From NCBI GenBank assembly GCA_026874595.1, contig CM049306.1, positions 65,482,019 to 65,546,018 on the forward strand: 64,000 nt of DNA. Reading direction: 5' to 3'. The notes beneath the pieces were generated by a model. That model was not told the DNA's origin, ran no database searches, and was given only the letters and a program-made list of their open reading frames with translations. The position numbers and the translations under genes were made by a program. Shown in pieces: positions 34,450 to 47,100 of the stretch (position 1 is its first letter; each line of letters begins with the position of its first letter). Origin of the DNA: Sipunculus nudus. Taxonomy: Eukaryota > Annelida > Sipuncula > Golfingiida > Sipunculidae.

Positions 34450-35245
34450 AAGGATGGCTAGAAAGCATTGATTCAGAGTAGGAAACAAAAATAACACCCT
34501 ACTTTCACAGAAATCATGAACTAAGTGTAGACCAAAGGTTGTATCCTGTGGGGTAACAGAGTCATTATTCCCCATCCTTACGTCCAGCAGTATTACAAGA
34601 ACTTTATTCAGAGCATTCTGGCATAGTTCAAATGAAAGCTGTTGCAAGATCAATTCTGTGGTGGCCTTATCTGGACTTTGAAACTGAAGAACAAGCCAAA
34701 GCCTGCACAAATTGTTAAGAAAATGCTCCAAACCCACCAATGTTGAGACCTACTGAGTGGATATGGCCAAATGCTCCTTGGAAGCATGTACATGCAGACT
34801 TTGCTGGACCTTTTCTAAATAACTACTTCCTTGTGGTAGGAGATGCCCATTCCAAGTGGACTGAAATAGAAATCATGAAGACTATAACCTCCACTACTAC
34901 CATAAAGAGACTGCGTAAACTGTTTGCACAGACTTCCAAAGAACCTTGTCACCGACAATGGTAGTCAATTTACTTCCAAAGTATTCCAAACCTTTCTTCA
35001 AAAGAACAAAATTAGGCATGCATTCACTGCTCCAGGACATCTAGCGACAAAAGGAGAGGCAGAACGATTCATTAAAACATTTAAAAACCCTTTGAAGAAG
35101 ATATCAAATCAGACTGGCAACCTGTGTGATAAACAGCAAAGATTTTATTGTGGTACAGAACAACACCTCATGCAGCTACAGGTAGAACCCCTGCAGAACT
35201 GCTTATGCATAGTTCTTTGTGCACAATACTATCGGGCATGAAACC
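34450..35245 (+). pseudogene. pol: Gypsy integrase remnant
   Basis: Zinc-binding segment near 34610-34715 (His before SGIVQMK, then a CTNC pair). The core follows: Asp in HADFAGPF (about 34795), Asp in VTDNGSQF (about 34950) and Glu in KGEAERFIK (about 35060). Two shifts separate the pieces. The C-terminal region to about 35690 is too decayed to place with certainty. Confidence 0.85.
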
Positions 35246-35949
35246 CACACCAGATTCATATAACCTAAAGACAATGTTGTTGAGTCACAAACATGTCGTT
35301 ACTTTGAACCGGGACAAACTATTTTTGCCAGAAACTATAGTGCCCATGGACCTCAATAGATCGCTGGTATGATCTTTGAATGACATGGTTCTAGAAATTA
35401 TCAAGTTACAGTAGGAAATTACGTCTGAAAATGACATATTGATCAGCTTCATTCTCGCTCTAAATATACACTGCAAACTCCAGGGCCAAATGCTGTGATC
35501 TTTCACTCGCTTGCTTTGCCAAGAGAGGAAGATATGCAGGTACATTCAAACACAAGTACAGGACTCCCCTGTACCAGTTTGGACCAACGATTCAGACCTT
35601 GCACCCAAACCAAGTACTGTGAGATGTAATCCTGTGCACAAAAGAAAGAAACCAGTGAGGTTTAAAGACTTTGAGTGAAACATGTGTCGTATCTGTTGTT
35701 CTATGTGTCTTAAAATCCAATAGTAATATAACAATATTGCCTTATATACTGCAAAAACTAAGAATCAGTCCAAACACAAAAGATTAATAGTGTAATTTTA
35801 TTAGTGAATAACATATTGTAATGGCTAACAGTGACATATTGCCTCAAATAGGAATGTTTTCTAAAAGGTACAACTACTGATTTACTATCTTTAAAGTTAC
35901 CTGTTTCAGGTGGACTACGATTAAATCCTTTATTTCAGAAGGGGATATA
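35246..35949 (+). other. Gypsy 3' internal region
   Basis: Traces of the integrase tail to about 35690, then non-coding sequence to a purine-rich tract directly before the LTR. Confidence 0.5.
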
Positions 35950-36149
35950 TGTCAGATATGGTATGCGCACCGTACGCTGGCGCAGCCTGTCGGGACTTTG
36001 TGTGACTCTACTGGGGATCACATATCATGTGTGACTTAGTTACTTTTTGAGTTGCATTGTGTGCCATGATGGCTTCTGCTCTGTGATTAAATGTGTTGTT
36101 GTTATTTTGTTCTTCTTGTGTGGTTGTGGATGAACTTAAGGACATGACA
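35950..36149 (+). repeat. Gypsy 3' LTR
   Basis: TGTCAGATATGG...GACATGACA, 200 bp, followed by the GTAAC duplication. Confidence 0.9.
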
Positions 36150-36600
36150 GTAACAAAGTCCTAGTGACCAAATTTTAGTAATTTAGGTAAGGTAGGACAT
36201 TTTGGGGACATCTAACTGCATGCTGAATTTCAGATTTGTAGGTCCAACAGTTTAAAAACATGCCAGTTTAACCAATGGCTGACTGACAGCTAAACGACAC
36301 GACGGACAGCCGATGGACAAATGACCACAACCATAGCTCTAATGACTAGCTCAGTTGAGCTAACAAGTGACCCATGGGTCATGACGCTCAGCCGAATGAC
36401 ATGATGATAATATGTCCTTGCACAGACAACTAATTAACACGGTGGCATCATTGTTCATGCATATTAGCTTAAGTTCATCAAGACCCATAAAAACAACAAA
36501 TTTGATGACAATCCAACCAGCCTTTCATGAGGAATCTGGCAATTTGTGTGTATTTTGCATTAATTCAGGTGTGCTCATACATACCCCAAAACTCTTGAGA
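36150..36600 (+). mobile_element. Family H copy 2, right part, and adjoining repeat
   Basis: Resumes the element cut at 18375 ('aaagtcctagtgacc', 'gtaggtccaacagtttaaaa'), ending with 'gctcagttgagctaacaag' near 36366. The rest is repeat-like sequence without a gene. Confidence 0.6.
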
Positions 36601-37925
36601 ATATAGGTCACTGTGCCCAATTTCAGGTTTCTGGGGAGAACTTTTGAGGAACTCTCAGGATGTCAAGTTAGAAGATTCTGGGCCCCATGGTTATGATTTG
36701 TGCCCTACTTTGGAATCAAATTTTCAGTTATTCTTATGGGTGCTTATAAGCCCCATAGCTCAGAATATATGGGTAACAGAGACCTTAATTCATGTTCAAA
36801 AGGAGACTTTTCACAGATCTCCCTGGATGTCAAGTTTGAAGATTCTAGGACCAATGGTTACAATCTGAGCCCTGTTAAGGGAAGACCACATCTTTGAAGG
36901 TCTCATAAATAGAGATAAAATAAATGTGTTAAACTAAAATTTAGGTGGTGCCACCAGTCTGCTAGAACTGATGAAACACTCCATGATGAGTATGCATGCA
37001 AAGAATCAGGGTGATCAATGCAATAGTTGTTCAGATACTGCAGCTTGTGTATCAAATGTTTAGTTGTTCTTGGAGGTACTTCTGAGACTCATAGCTCTAA
37101 GGATATGGGTAACAGAGACCTAGTTTCAGGTTTCCATTGAGATATTTAATGAACCTCCCAGGATGTCAAGAAAGAAGATTCAAGGTCAAATAGTTATGAT
37201 TTGACCACATTTTGAAGGTCTCAAAAATAGAGAAAGAAAAAAATCTTAAAAGATCGGAAAATACAGGTGGTGCCACCAGTCTACAGAAACTGATGAAACA
37301 CTCCATGATGCATATCCATGCAAAGAATCATGGTGATCAATGCAATGGTTGTTCAGAAAGTTAATCTTTAGTATCAAATGTTCCATTATTTTGCAGGATA
37401 CTCGAGCACATAGCTTGAAGGATATGGGTAACAGAGACCTAAATTCAGGTTTCCAAGGAGACCTTTCATAGGCCTCCCTGGATGTCAAGATAGAAGATTC
37501 TAGATTCAGTAGATTTGTGCCCTGTTAACAGAAGCCTGCATCTTTTAAGGTCTCAAAAAAGAAGAAAAAAATTCGTAAAAAATCGTAAAAATACAGGTGG
37601 CGCCACCAGTCTTCAGAAACTGATGAAACACTCCAGGATCAATATCAATGCAAAGAATCATGGTGATCAATGCATTAGTTGTTCAGATACATCAGCTTTT
37701 ATATCAAATTTTCCATTATTCTGGGGGGGGGGGGGGGGGGGGGGGGGACTTTGAAGCCCCATAGCTCAGAGTTTATGGGTAACAGAGATCTAATTTCTGG
37801 TTTCCAAGGAGATTTTCATGGACTTCCCTAGACTCCAAACCCAGTGGTAACAATTTGAGCTTGGTTAATGGACAGACAGTGATTGCTATAGCTCAGATTT
37901 CTTTCAGTCAGCTCAGCTAAAAAAC
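36601..37925 (+). repeat. Tandem repeat, four units of about 320-350 bp
   Basis: 'gggtaacagagacct' recurs near 36770, 37103, 37423 and 37775. The palindrome-headed phrase 'ggtggtgccaccagtct' recurs at 36944, 37266 and (as GGTGGCGCCACC) 37596, followed each time by 'aactgatgaaacactcc'. A G25 tract lies at 37723-37747. It ends in 'cagctcagctaaaaaa', a rolling-circle-like terminus. Confidence 0.75.
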
Positions 37926-38169
37926 ATCTCAGAAAACAATATAAATGACTTCAGGGTTGAAGGACCATTAAAGTATTTATTTAGCACCACACATGCATTC
38001 ACGTTTCTCATGTATACCTAATATATTTAGTGTTCTATCATATACAGAAGGTGGAGAGATATCGGACTCTGATCGGTTATCAACTTATCACATTTCATTA
38101 GTCCTCCACTGTGATGCGCAGAAATTGTCGTCTGGGTTCCACGTGATGACTGTCTTCTCTCTTGCGCCA
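37926..38169. other. No recognised feature
   Basis: Unrepeated sequence; a 61-codon frame at 37993-38178 resembles nothing I know. Confidence 0.4.
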
Positions 38170-38645
38170 TGCCACTGAACAGCCCGAGTGAACTGTGACA
38201 ATTTTGCTGGCTCAGTCTACTGCACTGAGTGAACTCATGACCTGCACCTAGCTAGACTGAGTGAACTTTTTACCTGTACCTGGCTGCACTGAGTGGACTC
38301 TTGACCTGTTGCATAGTCTGACACAGTTGGCACTCTGCCAAAGCTATAAATAGATCCAGGTTGAACTTTCGTGCCAAATCTGAAGCAGTATGCAGTCTGC
38401 CAATGCTATAAATAGAATGCAGCTACTGCATTGAGTAAACTCCTGACCCATACCTGGCTGCACTGAGTGAACTTTGTCACAGTTCACTCAGGGCAACTGA
38501 CTTTCTCACCTAAGCCTGGTCACCCCCATGTATCAGACTCAGGGTAAGTTCGATGTATTGGCCTGATATCTTGACCTGTCTATGTGTCTTTGATGGCTTT
38601 CTCGTTCACAAGACAGGTGTCGCCACCTACAATGACTTTTGCACA
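38170..38645. repeat. Mosaic of CACTGAGTGAACT repeats and an inverted palindrome-headed unit
   Basis: 38209-38480 runs in the same direction as 8457-8530 and 11410-11580; 38490-38645 is inverted relative to 8270-8420. Confidence 0.55.
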
Positions 38646-39375
38646 TTTGAATATACAACAACTGCTAATAAAGTGACGTTTCCATTGGAGATCACATTGA
38701 ATAATTCAACTATTTCAAAAGTTTAAAAAGTATTAATAATCTTTATTTATTAATAAAGATCTGCATTTCTTACCACGGCCGTACTCAATTAAATTATATA
38801 ATATGCCGTCACTTGGCCACTGTCAGTCCGGTATTGCTTTAGCGGCATCCATACACATCAAAGCTTCCATCACATCCGTTTGGAACAATTAAATGAATCC
38901 TTTCAAAGTTTCTGCATTTTAAATGGCTTTCATTTTAGCTTGCTTTTGTATTGACTTTAAAAATACCCGCAAAGCCTACGCTTCACGTAAACCCGCGCCA
39001 CTAACACTGCAGATAGTTGGAAATCCTGTAGAAACCCTGAGAATTCCTGGAGTTTTCAAAGAATACATGACAACCTCGTGCAGTATATAATTTCATCTGT
39101 TCGGTAATTTTCTTTAAAGCGTTACAAGACTACGTTTTTAACTTTTGACAAGTTATAATATTTTTAAAGAGTAAACTTGTGACACTTAGCCAATTTGCAG
39201 TAATAAATAGCGTCTGACTTAGAGTGCAATAATTAGTCTTAGAAGTAAATTTGTTTGTATATCCAGCAATTTATTAACAGTGACAAGCTGGTAAAGCTGC
39301 TATGCAACCAAACTAATTTTCTTTTCTAATTTACATCTATCTAAAACAAATATGTTTAAAGAGGTAAATATGACA
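38646..39375. other. No recognised feature
   Basis: AT-rich sequence not repeated elsewhere in the window. No convincing frame. Confidence 0.4.
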
Positions 39376-40093
39376 TAAACGCTGGTTTAAAATATGGCAT
39401 AACAGCCCATTTTAGCTCAGTGGCTACAAAGATCTTCTCTCAAAAACCACTGGGCCAAATTCTTAAATCTCACACATTAATTATCCTTAGATGTTGATAA
39501 TTCAAGTTTGTTCAAATGGTTTTGGTTCAGTGATTTTTGGCTAAGTTATGAGAAGCTTAACTTAGCCATTTTGCTGTATTTTCCCATATGAGTTATAAAT
39601 CTGTAAAACGTTTTTTTACTGACCCCACTGAGGCCAATTTGTTTAATATTTTACAAGAATAATCCCATGAATAATATTTATAATAATTGTCTTTTATGGT
39701 TCCAAAGAATGAATTTTGGCTGAATTATAAAGATTGGATTGAGTGATTTTACCATATATGTTAACTGTGTGAAGCAGATACATCTAGCCTGGCACCAGTT
39801 TATCAGCATTTATTACATCATCATGCCTCTAGACATTTAGATTTCAGGTTATCTATGGTTAATATTGACAAGAATGTTTTTTAAAAGCTTTTAAAAAATG
39901 TAGATTTATGATTTTAGATATTCCCCATGCCAGGCAATGTTTACAATCACGGGTATACAGCTCTCTGGGTATAAAAAGATGGCTGTACATAGATTATAAA
40001 TAATTGGTATCCATACTTAACTTATTTCAAGATTTTGCCATCAGTGAGATGTATCTGTATTATTATTTTGCATTCAATATGCATCTATAGTAA
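39376..40093 (-). repeat. Inverted copy of the long dispersed repeat at 11761-12500
   Basis: Colinear inverted match over about 700 bp with small insertions and deletions. Confidence 0.7.
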
Positions 40094-41110
40094 TTTTTAG
40101 CAAACCTGTGAGCTAATGCAATGGTGTGGCAGCATCCGTCGTCTGAACGTTAACCCATACTATCCCATAATGACTGGAGCTAGCATCGTGAAATTTAATG
40201 CAAAAATTAGCCATCTGAAAAACTCTGCATTTTCTTAGATTTTATAAAGAAAAAGATAAAAAACCTTTAAAAATTATCTCCTCCAAAACAGTCAAGCCAA
40301 ATTGTTCATGATTTCTCAGAAATAATCTTTTATACCATCTCTCCTAAGTTTGTTTGAATGGTACAAGTCAAGTGAATTTTGGCCGAGTTACAGGAAGTTG
40401 AACTTAGTCATCTGTCCAAAAAAAGCATACAAAAATGTCAATCTAAGAAATGACAGGAGCTATCATCACCAAATTTTATGCCAGTGTTGGTCACATGAGT
40501 CATATATGAATTCAGGTATTGGTGGCGCCACCTGCATTGACCTTTTTTTTTTGTATGGGGGTCATTGGTCATCTGTACATTAACCCATAATTCCTCAGGA
40601 ATAGCAGGAGCTACCATCCGTAGATTTTATGCAATAATCTGTCACATATAAAATTTTGTGGGATTTAGCTTATTTTTTGCTATCTGCATTTACTTAGATT
40701 TTATAGGAAAAAAGCTGAAAAAAACCTTTAAAAGTCTTCTTCTTGTAAACAGTCCAGCCAAATTGTTCAATATTTTACAGAAATGATCCCAAAGGTGAGC
40801 CCTCTCAAGTTTGTTCAAATGGTTCGCATTTGATGAATTTTAGTGGAGTTACACTAATTTGAACTTAGTCATTTGGCCAAGTAAGCATTCTGACATAGTA
40901 ATCTCAGAAATGACAGAAGCTAGCATTACCAAGTATTGTGCCAATGTTGGACACATGACTCAATTTTGAAGTTGCAGATTGCGTGGTGCCACCTACATTG
41001 ACCTGTTTTTTATGGGCAAAAACCTCATAATTTTAGCCTCTTTCAGCTTAAAATGTTAATGATGAAACTGTCAAGTTGAATCGTTTAGTTTTTCAAAAGA
41101 ATTATCCTAT
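40094..41110 (-). mobile_element. RC-1 repeat, inverted, left neighbour of the satellite
   Basis: Read on the minus strand it ends with 'agctcacaggtttgctaaaa' at about 40094, the RC-1 terminus, and contains two successive units of about 490 bp, each headed by the palindrome (GGTGGCGCCACC at 40521, GGTGGCACCACG near 40985). At 40666 it gives a second uninterrupted version of the site used by the element at 55392. Confidence 0.7.
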
Positions 41111-44100
41111 TCGTGCCACCTGTAATAAAATCAAGAGAGCTGTCCAGGATGTATAAACCTGCAAAATTTCAGGTGGATAAGTCAAACCACTGTTGAGATA
41201 TGAGTGATTTTATCCCAAGGCAGATGAACAGTGGGACGCTGTGCATAAATGGTTGCAGGTGGCGCCACCAGTTTTGCCTATCATGAAGAGCTATGTGAGA
41301 TCTATACACATGCAAAATTTTGGCTCAATCAGTCAAACGGTTCCAGAAATATGAGCTTGGATGACTGCAGAGTAAAAGTGAATGTAGGTTGCGCCACCTG
41401 TCATAAAATCGAGAAAGCTGTCCAGGATGTATAAACCTGCAAAATTTCAGTTGGAAAAGTCAAACCATTGCTGATATATGAGTGATTTTATCCCAAAGCA
41501 GATGAACAGATGGATGCTGTGCAAAAACGGTTGCAGGTGGCACCACCAGTTTTGCCTATGATGAAGAGCTATGTGAGATCTATACACATGCAAAATTTTG
41601 GATCAATCGGTCAAACAGTTCCCGAGATATGAGCTTGGATGTCTGCAGAGTAAATGTGAATGTAGGTGGAGCCACCTGTCATAAAATCGAGAAAGCTGTC
41701 CATGATGTATAAACCTGCAAAATTTCAGATGGAAAAGTCAAACCACTTCTGAGATATGAGTGATTTTATCCCAAAGCAGAAGAACTGATGGACTCTGTGC
41801 AAAAATGGTTGCAGGTGGCGCCACCAATTTTGCTTATGATGAAGAGCTGTGTGAGATCTATACACATGCAAAATTTTGGCTCCATCGGTCAAATGGTTCC
41901 AGAAATATGAGCTTGGATGTTTGCACAGTAAACATGATTGTAGGTGGTGCCACCTGTCATATAATCGAGAAAGCTGTCAAGGATGTATAAACGTGCAAAA
42001 TTTCAGGTGGAAAAGTCAAACCACCGCTGATATATATGAGCGACTTTATCCCAAAGCAGATGAACAGATGGACGCTGTGCATAAGTGGTTGCAGGTGGCG
42101 CCACCAGTCTGCCTATGATGAAGAGCTATGTGAGATCTATACACATGCAAAATTTTGGCTCAATCGGTCAAACAGTTCCCAAGATATGAGCTTGGATGTC
42201 TGCAAAGTTAACGTGAATGTAGGTGGCGCCACCTGTCATAAAATCGAGAAAGCTGACAAGGATGTATAAACGTGCAAAATTTCAGGTGGAAAAGTCAAAC
42301 CACCGCTGAGATATGAGCGACTTTATCCAAAAGCAGATGAACAGATGGACGCTGTGCAACAATGGTTGCAAGTGGCACAACCAGTTTTGCCTATGATGAA
42401 GAGCTATGTGAGATCTATACACATGCAAAATTTTGGCTCAATCGGTCAAACATTTCCAGAAATATGAGCTTGGATGTCTGCAGAGTAAACGTGAATGTAG
42501 GTGGCGCCACCTGTCATAAAATTGAGAAAGCTATCCAGGATGTATAAACCTGCAAAATTTCAGGTGAAAAAGTCAAACCACTTCTGAGATATGAGTGATT
42601 TTATCCCAAAGCAGATGAACAGATGGATGCTGTGCAAAAACGGTTGCAGGTGGCACCACCAGTTTTGCCTATGATGAAGAGCTATGTGAGATCTATACAC
42701 ATGCAAAATTTTGGCTCCATCGGTCAAATGGTTCCAGAAATATGAGCTTGGATGTTTGCACAGTAAACATGATTGTAGGTGGTGCCACCTGTCATAAAAT
42801 TGAGAAAGCTGTCCAGGATGTATAAACCTGCAAAATTTCAGTTGAAAAGTCAAACCACTGCTGAGATATGAGTGATTTTATCCCAAAGCAGATGAACAGA
42901 TGGACGCTGTGCATAAGTGGTTGCAGGTGGCGCCACCAGTCTGCCTTTGATGAAGAGCTATGTGAGATCTATACACATGCAAAATTTTGGCTCAATCGGT
43001 CAAACGGCTCCCAAGATATGAGCTTGGATGTCTGCAGAGTAAACGTGGATGTAGTAGGTGCCACCTGTCATATAATCGAGAAAGCTGTCAAGGATGTATA
43101 AACGTGCAAAATTTCAGGTGGAAAAGTCAAACCACCGCTGATATATATGAGCGACTTTATCCCAAAGCAGATGAACAGATGGACGCTGTGCATAAGTGGT
43201 TGCAGGTGGCGCCACCAGTCTGCCTGTGATGAAGAGCTATGTGAGATCTATACACATGCAAAATTTTGGCTCAATCGGTCAAACAGTTCCCAAGATATGA
43301 GCTTGGATGTCTGCAAAGTAAACGTGAATGTAGGTGGCGCCACCTGTCATAAAATCGAGAAAGCTGACAAGGATGTATAAACGTGCAAAATTTCAGGTGG
43401 AAAAGTCAAACCACCGCTGAGATATGAGCGACTTTATCCCAAAGCAGATGAACAGATGGACGCTGTGCAACAATGGTTGCAAGTGGCACAACCAGTTTTG
43501 CCTATGATGAAGAGCTATCTGAGATCTATACACATGCAAAATTTTGGCTCAATCGGTCAAACATTTCCAGAAATATGAGCTTGGATGTCTGCAGAGTAAA
43601 CGTGAATGTAGGTGGCGCCACCTGTCATAAAATTGAGAAAGCTATCCAGGATGTATAAACCTGCAAAATTTCAGGTGGAAAAGTCAAACCACTTCTGAGA
43701 TATGAGTGATTTTATCCCAAAGCAGATGAACAGATGGACGCTGTGCATAAGTGGTTGCAGGTGGCGCCACCAGTCTGCCTATGATGAAGAGCTATGTGAG
43801 ATCTATACACATGCAAAATTTTGGCTCAATCGGTCAAACGGCTCCCAAGATATGAGCTTGGATGTCTGCAGAGTAAACGTGAATGTAGGTGGCACCACCT
43901 GTCATAAAATCAAGAAAGCTGTCAAGGATGTATAAACGTGCAAAATTTCAGGTGGAAAAGCAAACCACCGCTGAGATATGAGCGACTTGATCCGAAAGCA
44001 GATGAACAGATGGACGCTGTGCATAAGTGGTTGCAGGTGGCGCCACTAGCCTGCCTATGATGAAGAGCTATGTGAGATCTATACACATGCAAAATTTTAG

Positions 44101-47100
44101 CTCAATCGGTCAAACAGTTCCCAGGATATGAGCTTGGATGTCTGCAAAGTAAACGTGAATGTAGGTGGCGCCACCTGTCATAAAATCGAGAAAGCTGTCA
44201 AGGATGTATAAACCTGCAAAATTTCGGTTGGAAAAGTCAAACCACCGCTGAGATATAAGCGACTTTATTCCAAAGTAGATGAACAGATGGACGCTGTGCA
44301 AGAATGGTTGCAGGTGGCACAACCAGTTTTGCCTATGATGAAGAGCTATGTGAGATCTATACACATGCAAAATTTGGGCTCAATCGGTCAAACGGTTCCA
44401 GAAATATGAGCTTGGATGTCTGCAGAGTAAACGTGAATGTAGGTGACGCCACCTGTCATAAAATCGCGAAAGCTGTCCAGGATGTATAAACCTGCAAAAT
44501 TTCAGTTGGAAAAGTCAAACCACTGCTGAGATATGAGTGATTTTATCCCAAAGCAGATGAACAGATGGACGCTGTGCAAAAATGGTTGCAGGTGGCACAA
44601 CCAGTTTTGCCTATGATGAAGAGCTATGTGAGATCTATACACATGCAAAATTTTGGCTCAATCGGTCAAACAGTTCCAGAAATATGAGCTTGGATCTCTG
44701 CAGAGTAAACGTGAATGTAGGTGGCGCCACCTGTCATAAAATTGAGAAAGCTGTCCAGGATGTATAAACCTGCAAAATTTCAGGTGGAAAAGTCAAACCA
44801 CTTCTGAGATATGAGTGATTTTATCCCAAAGCAGATGAACAGATGGACGCTGTGCATAAGTGGTTGCAGGTGGCGCCACCAGTCTGCCTATGATGAAGAG
44901 CTATGTGAGATCTATACACATGCAAAATTTTGGCTCAATCGGTCAAACGGCTCCCAACATATGAGCTTGGATGTCTGCAGAGTAAACGTGAATGTAGGTG
45001 GCGCCACCTGTCATAAAATCAAGAAATCTGTCAAGGATGTATAAACGTGCAAAATTTCAGGTGGAAAAGTCAAACCACCACTGAGATATGAGCGACTTTA
45101 TCCCAAAGCAGATGAACAGATGGACGCTGTGCAACAATGGTTGCAGGTGGCACAACCAGTTTTTCCTATGATGAAGAGCTATGTGAGATCTATACACATG
45201 CAAAATTTTGGCTCAATCGGTCAAACAGTTCCAGAAATATGAGCTTGGATCTCTGCAGAATAAACGTGAATGTAGGTGGCGCCACCTGTCATAAAATTGA
45301 GAAAACTGTCCAGGATGTATAAACCTGCAAAATTTCAGGGGGAAAAGACAAACCACTTCTGAGATATGAGCGATTTTATCCCAAAGCAGATGAACAGATG
45401 GACGCTGTGCATAAGTGGTTGCAGGTGGCGCCACTAGCCTGTCTATGATGAAGAGCTATGTGAGATCTATACACATGCAAAATTTTAGCTCAATCGGTTA
45501 AACAGTTCCCAAGATATGAGCTTGGATGTCTGCAAAGTAAACGTGAATGTAGGTGGCGCCACCTGTCATAAAATCGAGAAAGCTGTCAAGGATGTATAAA
45601 CCTGCAAAATTTCAGGTGGAAAAGTCAAACCACTGCTGAGATATGAGCGACTTTATCCCAAAGCAGATGAACAGATGGACGCTGTGCAAGAATGGTTGCA
45701 GGTGGCACAACCAGTTTTGCCTATGATGAAGAGCTATGTGAGATCTATACACATGCAAAATTTGGGCTCAATCGGTCAAACGGTTCCAGAAATATGAGCT
45801 TGGATGTCTGCAGAGTAAACGTGAATGTAGGTGACGCCACCTGTCATAAAATCGAGAAAGCTGTCCAGGATGTATAAACCTGCAAAATTTCAGTTGGAAA
45901 AGTCAAACCACTGCTGAGATATGAGTGATTTTATCCCAAAGCAGATGAACAGATGGACGCTGTGCAAAAATGGTTGCAGGTGGCGCCACCAGTTTTGCCT
46001 ATGATGAAGAGCTATGTGAGATCTATACACATGCAAAATTTTGGCTCAATTGGTCAAACAGTTCCAGAAATATGAGCTTGGATGTCTTCAGAGTAAACAT
46101 GAATGTAGGTGGCGCCACCTGTCATAAAATTGAGAAAGCTGTCCAGGATGTATAAACCTGCAAAATTTCAGTTGAAAAGTCAAACCACTGCTGAGATATG
46201 AGTGATTTTATCCCAAAGCAGATGAACAGATGGACGCTGTGCATAAGTGGTTGCAGGTGGCGCCACCAGTCTGCCTTTGATGAAGAGCTATGTGAAATCT
46301 ATACACATGCAAAATTTTGGCTCAATCGGTCAAACGGCTCCCAAGATATGAGCTTGGATGTCTGCAGAGTAAACGTGAATGTAGGTGGCGCCACCTGTCA
46401 TAAAATCGAGAAAGCTGTCAAGGATGTATAAACGTGCAAAATTTCAGGTGGAAAAGTCAAACCACCGCTGAGATATGAGCGACTTTATCCCAAAGCAGAT
46501 GAACAGATGGATGCTGTGCAAGAATGGTTGCAGGTGGCACAACCAGTTTTGCCTATGATGAAGAGCTATGTAAGATCTATACACATGCAAAATTTTGGCT
46601 CAATTGGTCAAACAGTTCCAGAAATATGAGCTTGGATGTCTGCAGAGTAAACGTGAATGTAGGTGGCGCCACCTGTCATAAAATTGAGAAAGCTGTCCAG
46701 GATGTATAAACCTGCAAAATTTCAGGTGGAAAAGTCAAACCACTTCTGAGATATGAGTGATTTTATCACAAAGCAGATGAACAGATGGACGCTGTGCATA
46801 AGTGGTTGCAGGTGGCGCCACCAGTCTGCCTATGATGAAGAGCTATGTGAGATCTATACACATGCAAAATTTTGGCACAATCGGTCAAACGGCTCCCAAC
46901 ATATGAGCTTGGATGTCTGCAGAGTAAACGTGAATGTAGGTGGCGCCACCTGTCATAAAATCAAGAAAGCTGTCAAGGATGTATAAACGTGCAAAATTTC
47001 AGGTGGAAAAGTCAAACCACCGCTGAGATATGAGCGACTTTATCCAAAAGCAGGTGAACAGATGGACGCTGTGCAACAATGGTTGCAGGTGGCACAACCA

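Larger units (their letters stand above)
18371..36154 (+). mobile_element. Gypsy-type LTR retrotransposon, old, with three later insertions
   Basis: Flanked by GTAAC (18371-18375 and 36150-36154), a 5-bp target duplication. LTRs are 18376-18576 and 35950-36149, both TGTCAG...GACATGACA. Order on the plus strand: gag, retropepsin, reverse transcriptase, RNase H, integrase, which is the Gypsy/Metaviridae order. After removing the BEL element, element C and the hAT-like element, about 4.8 kb remains, a normal size for the family. Coding parts carry many stops and shifts, so it is dead. A tRNA primer site candidate, TGGCAACAAAGATGCGG, lies at 18580, 3 nt after the LTR; a purine-rich AGAAGGGGA precedes the right LTR. 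Confidence 0.9.
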
